Source: JBBDIM01 sp040880405
GTDB lineage: Bacteria > Planctomycetota > Planctomycetia > Pirellulales > Pirellulaceae
Assembly: GCA_040880405.1 (NCBI GenBank)
Contig: JBBDIM010000196.1
Location: forward strand, 1 to 10,978
DNA length: 10,978 bases
Reading direction: 5' to 3'
Translations under genes and position numbers: made by a program
Part shown: one piece after another, positions 6,966 to 10,978 of the stretch
How positions within the stretch are numbered: the stretch's first letter is position 1
Layout of the letters: each line of letters starts with the position of its first letter
Notes under the pieces: generated by a model
What the model was told of the DNA's origin: nothing
Database searches by the model: none
What the model saw: the letters and a program-made list of their open reading frames with translations, nothing else

Positions 6966-7454
6966 ATGAGCATCCGCCAACTGCAAACCATGATCGTGGA
7001 TGATGATCCGAGCATCGTTCGGCTTCTAACGAAAGTGCTCCACGACGCTTTTCAGGGCGAATTGACGCTCCACAGCTTCTCCGACTCGGTTCAGGCGCTT
7101 GAATGGCTGGATCACAATTTCTGCGACATCCTGATCAGCGATATCGAAATGCCGGAGGCGGATGGCATGACCATGCTCCAGCGGGCCAAGGCCCGAAACG
7201 CCTGGCCCCAGGTCATCTTCCTGACGGGACACTCCAGTTGGGATCGCGTGACTCAGGCGATCGAGAACGGAGCGAGCGACTTCCTGCTCAAGCCGTTGGA
7301 CCGGAAAGAGATTGTGCATGTCGTGCGGCAAGAGATCGCTCGATTCGGTCGTTGGCAGGTGGCCTTGCGGGGCAAACGCGTTGAATCTCCGAAGATTCAG
7401 ATCGCCACTACCGCAGGGGAGACCTTTCAGGAGACATCCCTGGCAGGTTTGTAA
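6966..7454 (+). CDS. Stand-alone response regulator receiver protein
   Basis: This 162-residue cytoplasmic protein is a single receiver (CheY-like) domain that would be phosphorylated by a histidine kinase. The acidic pocket is D12-D14 (IVDDDPS), the phospho-acceptor is D59 (LISDIEMPEADG), the switch threonine is T87 (FLTGHSS) and the conserved lysine is K109 (LLKPLDR). All key residues are present. The roughly 38-residue tail after the receiver matches no output domain I recognise, so signalling is probably by protein contact or phosphotransfer. ATG at 6966 is chosen because the receiver strand begins eight residues in; an in-frame GTG at 6912 adds 18 residues unlike the family. No kinase gene is nearby. 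Its last 15 codons overlap the 3' end of the LptC/LptA-like gene on the other strand. Confidence 0.93.
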   Translation: MSIRQLQTMIVDDDPSIVRLLTKVLHDAFQGELTLHSFSDSVQALEWLDHNFCDILISDIEMPEADGMTMLQRAKARNAWPQVIFLTGHSSWDRVTQAIENGASDFLLKPLDRKEIVHVVRQEIARFGRWQVALRGKRVESPKIQIATTAGETFQETSLAGL

Positions 7455-10398
7455 TGTCGATGAACTTACCGTCATCCATATTGAGCTCACGCTGCTTGGG
7501 CCAATAACGGATCACCCCGGCCGAGACGGTTTGGCGACTCCCGCCGATATGCTTCTGGTGCGAAAGTTGGGCGGCGTTGCGTCCGTTGCCCCGCAGGATC
7601 AATAGATCCTTGGCGGTGGCATACGAGATTTGGTCCGCCCACGCGGTGAACAACCGACCCTGCACCTCGACATTGTTGGCGGCGATCAGTTCCATCCCTT
7701 GGTTTTCCGCGGTGGAGGAATTGGGCAACTGAACCAGCGTCAACTTCTCGCTCCGGAGCGTCACATCGTCCGGACCTAGGCTCGCGGCCGAGGTGGCGTT
7801 GATCTCCTTGTCCCAATCGGCCACCGGGCCGTAGATCGCGCGATCGACCCCGTGGAACGTCACCTCCCGCTTGTGCAGGTTGCCGCTCATGTGGCTGACG
7901 AAGTCGACGCGGATAAAGGTCAATTGGTTGGATTGATCGACCGGCGGCTCGGCGGGCCTTGCACCCGGCATCATCGCGCCACCACCCCGCACCACCGATT
8001 TGGCTGTCCCTGGTCCGGCGGCGTAGATATCGCCACTGAACTGGTCGATCCGGAGCGATTTGGCGTCGAACTGATCGACCGATTTGATCTCTCGACCTTC
8101 GACCGTACGGTTGTAGATTTTCACCCCATTGGAACACTCGACCGCGCGGGCGGCGATGTTGCGATTCTCCCCCGGGTTTTCGAAATCGAGCGCCTGACTT
8201 AGCGTGATGGTCATCCGCGCGGTGTCGAGCTGCTGCTGCCGTCCCTGCACGTGGACCGCGCGATCAAACACCACCTGGTCGCGCTGGATCTCCATTCCAC
8301 CTTGCCACTGCACGGTGAAGAATTCCGGGACCGCCAGTTTGCGTCCCTGGAAGTCTCGCTCCAGCGGAAAGACCAACTCCCCTTTGCCATCCGACCAAAT
8401 CCGACCCTGCCGCTGATCGATTTGGATATGCTTGTTGAGCAGTTGCACCCCCCGCCCTTCCACCACGCCGGGGTTGCCGACGATATGGATCGTCGCATGT
8501 CGGCTGGGTGAGCGGACCAATTGCACCGCGTTGCCGCGGATCATCATCGGGGCGAGATTCTTTTGATCGCTGGCCAAAATCTCCGACAGCTTCACGTTGC
8601 CGGTCACCGTGACATTTTCCAGGTGGGTCGCTTCGCCGTCGTTCCGCAGCACCAATTGGACCTGATCGCCATCCATGTGGTAACGGCCCTCCAGCGGTTG
8701 TTCCTCTTCCGCCGCACTCGGCCCGCTGGCACGGCCTGGCCCGCGCGACCGGTTGGGCCCCCCGGCAACCTGGCCTGGTGTGGTCAACCCCGGAGGGCCC
8801 TCATCCTCAGGCAGCGGCTTGAGCTTGTCGTATTGAAACCACGCCTTCAGATCACGCGTGCTGCCGGTGGCCTGCGGCGTATCGAGTTGGACGTTGCCGG
8901 TGGCTCGGAGCCGATCGGGGACCAAGGTTTGGGCGTCGTCCCCTTGGGTTTCGTCACGCAGCCAGACAAACAGTTGATCGGCGTTGACCCTTCCCTGCCG
9001 ATCCATTTGCACCACGGCGTCTCCCACGACCGCCGCGATATACTCCAGGTTTTGCTGTTCGATCCGCAGTTCGCTGCTCCAGGAAATCGTGACCGGATCA
9101 GGCTGGGCCGTTTCGTCTTTCTGGGGCAGCGCGCCGGTAAACACCCCCGGGCCGGCGCTCCAGACGCGGCCCAAGCGGGAACTGCTCTCGGCAAATTCGT
9201 ACTGCAAATTGGGAGACTGAATCCGATAGTCCCCCTTGGTCAACACGGCCGAGGGGCTCCCCCGGACCTCGATCACATCCCGCCCCAAATCGTAAATCAA
9301 CTGGGCACCGGTGGCGGTGCTCTCGACACTTGGCGCGGTTAAACGAAACGGTTTGCCGACCGCGACCACGCGGGAAATCTTCATCCCCTTCATCGACTCG
9401 GTGGAGTCCTCCGGCAGCGGACCAGCCTCCGCGGCGCTCGCCTCGAAATGAATTTCGAGCAAGTCGGACCGCAGCCGATCCGGCTGTTGCCCGTCGACCA
9501 AGCGGCGGACATCCACCTGATCCCGAAACGTCGCGATCCGGTGGGTCCCGTCGAACAGGAACGGGCCTCGGCTGCGGATCTCGATCGGGGCGGAGTCGTA
9601 CATGCCGCCCCGCGGCGGCGCGGGTTTGGGTGTCTCGCCCGCTGCTTGGGGTTGCTCGGCTTTCGCTTTTCCATCGCCGAACAAACCCTGCCCGGTGGCG
9701 GCTAGGAGAATCCGTTCGACCTGCACCAATTCCAGCGACGAGAGTCCGGAGATATTCGGACCCTTCTGTTCCGCTTTGCGGGGTCCTTCCTCGAACCGAG
9801 CAATCAAATGCCGCCCGCTGCCATGATGGTCTCCCAGACGGAACTTCACCGGGCGCGTGGTTTCGACGCGGTCGGTCGCCAAGCGGACATCGGAGGTCTC
9901 GATCTCCAGCGGATCGGCGTCGCCCCGGTTTTCGCGCGAGATGCGGACCTCACCCACCAGGTTACCACCCACCAGCTCGCCGATTCGCCCAAAGGCGAGG
10001 TTTAACTCGGTGAACTCCAGCACGGCGCGTTCGGCGTTGAGCACCATGATGGGGCCTTCCCACTTCTCGCGTCCCTCGTCGGTATCGAACGCGAGGATGG
10101 TCAGTGGTTCGAGCTGCAGGCGGTTCTCGCCCACCTCGCGAAAGTCCTTCATTAGCAGCATGATGTTGCTGCTTTCCAAAACCTTCGTGGGGCCCATCTG
10201 CCACGAGTCGGGCGGAAACAGCAGTCCGAGCTGCTGCTTTTTCTCGCTCACGAAATCGAAGTTATCAGCGGTCCCCGCCCCCCGGCCGTTCCGGTTGATG
10301 GTCGGTTCGATCATCGGAACCAGCGTCACGGTGTACACGAAGTACACGACGAGCATCAGCGCGAAGCTAATGGAGACGCGTTGAATTTGATTCCACAT
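7408..10398 (-). CDS. Large membrane-anchored LptC/LptA (OstA)-like protein
   Basis: This 996-residue protein has one N-terminal membrane helix near 9-29 (FALMLVVYFVYTVTLV) with a short cytoplasmic start, the anchor layout of LptC. The rest should be periplasmic. It is rich in short beta-strands with the OstA/LptA-like rhythm of G-x-V followed by an acidic or polar turn: VVGDAVVQMDRQGRVNADQL near 457-476, LRATGNVQLDTPQATG near 497-512, VTVTGNVKLSE near 596-606, GNPGVVEGRGVQLL near 641-654 and IAANNVEVQGRLFTAWADQI near 906-925. Proline- and glycine-rich linkers (about 240-265, 528-570 and 805-825) separate blocks. LptC and LptA are normally about 190 residues each, so this is roughly five times longer. 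Its place after kdsC supports a role in lipopolysaccharide transport. ATG at 10398 is preferred to TTG at 10401. The Lpt role is inferred from fold pattern and context, not proven. Confidence 0.7.
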   Translation of the reverse strand: MWNQIQRVSISFALMLVVYFVYTVTLVPMIEPTINRNGRGAGTADNFDFVSEKKQQLGLLFPPDSWQMGPTKVLESSNIMLLMKDFREVGENRLQLEPLTILAFDTDEGREKWEGPIMVLNAERAVLEFTELNLAFGRIGELVGGNLVGEVRISRENRGDADPLEIETSDVRLATDRVETTRPVKFRLGDHHGSGRHLIARFEEGPRKAEQKGPNISGLSSLELVQVERILLAATGQGLFGDGKAKAEQPQAAGETPKPAPPRGGMYDSAPIEIRSRGPFLFDGTHRIATFRDQVDVRRLVDGQQPDRLRSDLLEIHFEASAAEAGPLPEDSTESMKGMKISRVVAVGKPFRLTAPSVESTATGAQLIYDLGRDVIEVRGSPSAVLTKGDYRIQSPNLQYEFAESSSRLGRVWSAGPGVFTGALPQKDETAQPDPVTISWSSELRIEQQNLEYIAAVVGDAVVQMDRQGRVNADQLFVWLRDETQGDDAQTLVPDRLRATGNVQLDTPQATGSTRDLKAWFQYDKLKPLPEDEGPPGLTTPGQVAGGPNRSRGPGRASGPSAAEEEQPLEGRYHMDGDQVQLVLRNDGEATHLENVTVTGNVKLSEILASDQKNLAPMMIRGNAVQLVRSPSRHATIHIVGNPGVVEGRGVQLLNKHIQIDQRQGRIWSDGKGELVFPLERDFQGRKLAVPEFFTVQWQGGMEIQRDQVVFDRAVHVQGRQQQLDTARMTITLSQALDFENPGENRNIAARAVECSNGVKIYNRTVEGREIKSVDQFDAKSLRIDQFSGDIYAAGPGTAKSVVRGGGAMMPGARPAEPPVDQSNQLTFIRVDFVSHMSGNLHKREVTFHGVDRAIYGPVADWDKEINATSAASLGPDDVTLRSEKLTLVQLPNSSTAENQGMELIAANNVEVQGRLFTAWADQISYATAKDLLILRGNGRNAAQLSHQKHIGGSRQTVSAGVIRYWPKQRELNMDDGKFIDITNLPGMSPERSPLR

Positions 10399-10733
10399 CA
10401 ATGATCGGCCAACAAAAGGGGTTGTCGCCTGAATGCTGTTCAGCGATCCGCCCGGGTGACAGGGTTGTTTTTGGTTATTGGGGAACTGGTGCTTCGATAA
10501 TCGGAGGAACGCGACGCTACCCTTAGCCCCGGCAGGGGCGGCAGGTAATAGCCAGGGGCGTCAGCCCCTGGAAACGGCCTCCATTAAATTTGTGAGCCCC
10601 GAAGGGGCGGCATTGGTGCATTTTTCCAATTTATGTCGCCCCGTTGGGGCTTAGGGATTTTTAAATAACTCCTTACCAGGGGCTTACGCCCCTGGCTATT
10701 GCATTTCGCCCCTACCGGGGCTGGATAACTTGC
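10399..10733. other. Intergenic region between kdsC and the Lpt-like gene
   Basis: This 335-base gap holds no gene. Bases 10525-10721 are a six-hairpin array, described separately. The remaining 126 bases (10399-10524) upstream of the Lpt-like gene include a T-rich patch at 10465-10480 and would have to hold any separate promoter for it; no clear boxes are visible. In proteobacteria kdsC and lptC are tightly packed, so a gap of this size is unusual for an operon. Confidence 0.7.
10525..10721. repeat. Mirror-symmetric array of six GC-rich hairpins (family R3)
   Basis: Six hairpins are visible. E1 is GCCCC/GGGGC at 10526-10530 and 10535-10539. E2 is CCAGGGGC/GCCCCTGG at 10552-10559 and 10564-10571. 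E3 is GCCCC/GGGGC at 10596-10600 and 10604-10608. E4 is the same stem at 10638-10642 and 10646-10650. E5 is CCAGGGGC/GCCCCTGG at 10676-10683 and 10688-10695. E6 is GCCCC/GGGGC at 10708-10712 and 10717-10721. Flanks show that E1 mirrors E6, E2 mirrors E5 (both flanked by AATAG or its complement) and E3 mirrors E4, so the whole block is one large imperfect palindrome centred near 10623. Units of this kind resemble REP/BIME-like intergenic repeats; no transposase is present here. Confidence 0.85.
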
Positions 10734-10978
10734 TTACTGGTATTCCTGGATCACATCGTGCCAGGCTTGTTTTGCTTTCAGGATCAACTCAATCGTTTCG
10801 CGGACCGCGCCTCGGCCGCCCGCTGCGGTGGTGACATAGTCCGCCCCCGCTTGAACCTCCGCCGCCGCGTCTCCCACGGCGACACCCAGCCCGACCGCTT
10901 TGATCACCTGCAAGTCGGGTAGGTCGTCTCCGATGTAGGCGACCTGCTCCGGCGAAAGCTTCAGTTGCCGCATCACCT
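10734..10978 (-). CDS. kdsC: KdsC, Kdo-8-phosphate phosphatase (C-terminal part)
   Basis: KdsC removes phosphate from 3-deoxy-D-manno-octulosonate 8-phosphate to give Kdo, the sugar that joins lipid A to the lipopolysaccharide core. It is a cytoplasmic, tetrameric HAD-family enzyme. The window shows only the last 80 or so residues; the frame continues past the right edge, so the true start and the catalytic DxD and lysine motifs are not visible. What is visible is diagnostic: HAD motif IV YIGDDLPDLQVI binds magnesium, followed by VGLGVAVGDAAAEVQAGADYVT and the family signature GGRGAVRETIELIL. The stop is TAA at 10734. The KdsC tail is normal in length, ending IQEYQ. The next gene on this strand is the LptC/LptA-like gene, 335 bases away. 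Confidence 0.93.
   Translation of the reverse strand, partial: VMRQLKLSPEQVAYIGDDLPDLQVIKAVGLGVAVGDAAAEVQAGADYVTTAAGGRGAVRETIELILKAKQAWHDVIQEYQ

Noticed and set aside
8521..9342. A 273-codon open frame on the plus strand inside the LptC/LptA-like gene
   Set aside because: Its product is rich in His, Arg and Gly with no family pattern, and it lies wholly opposite a better gene. GC-rich DNA gives long antisense frames by chance.
10496..10505. GATAATCGGA, also found in the right arm of the hairpin at 3098-3107
   Set aside because: A 10-base match without the rest of the arm or an inverted partner could be chance.
10525..10721. CRISPR array
   Set aside because: The repeated units are palindromes in both orientations with irregular spacing, not direct repeats with even spacers, and no cas gene is present.
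1..10978. Insertion sequence, prophage, tRNA or rRNA genes
   Set aside because: No transposase or integrase motif, no phage gene pattern and no cloverleaf or rRNA sequence was seen on either strand.

Overview
This 10,978-base window is GC-rich DNA that looks like the chromosome of a planctomycete, probably of the Pirellulales group. The clues are a giant LptC/LptA-type protein behind kdsC, a large secreted protein joining a YCF48-like propeller to a CBM9-like domain, an MMPL-type exporter, few clear Shine-Dalgarno sites, and many short palindromic repeats between genes. The taxonomy is inference; no rRNA or marker gene is present.

Layout, left to right. 67-2664 (-) encodes an 865-residue RND/MMPL-family membrane exporter whose stop codon lies inside a palindromic repeat. 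2665-3136 has no gene but holds three palindromic elements. 3137-6292 (-) encodes a secreted protein of about 1,051 residues: signal peptide, six-blade propeller with six Asp-box turns, a probably degenerate PIG-L/LmbE-like middle, a helical segment and a C-terminal CBM9-like domain. 6386-6564 holds a facing pair of the same palindromic repeat. 6565-6777 (-) is a small DUF2007-type protein. It is transcribed divergently from 6966-7454 (+), a stand-alone receiver-domain response regulator. That regulator overlaps by 47 bases, tail to tail, with 7408-10398 (-), a 996-residue membrane-anchored LptC/LptA (OstA)-like protein. 10399-10733 carries a mirror-symmetric array of six hairpins. 10734-10978 (-) is the C-terminal end of KdsC, which runs off the window.

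How the genes fit together. KdsC makes Kdo, and the LptC/LptA-like protein would help carry finished lipopolysaccharide across the periplasm. The order kdsC then lptC/lptA matches the Lpt locus of proteobacteria, but no lptB follows. The exporter and the secreted multidomain protein also belong to the cell envelope or exterior. The regulator and the DUF2007 protein are small signalling-type genes with no visible partner.

I saw no mobile element with a transposase, no CRISPR, no RNA gene and no clear new defence or biosynthetic system. The most distinctive material is non-coding: three families of imperfect palindromes. One shows compensatory stem changes between copies, and another forms a six-hairpin mirror array.
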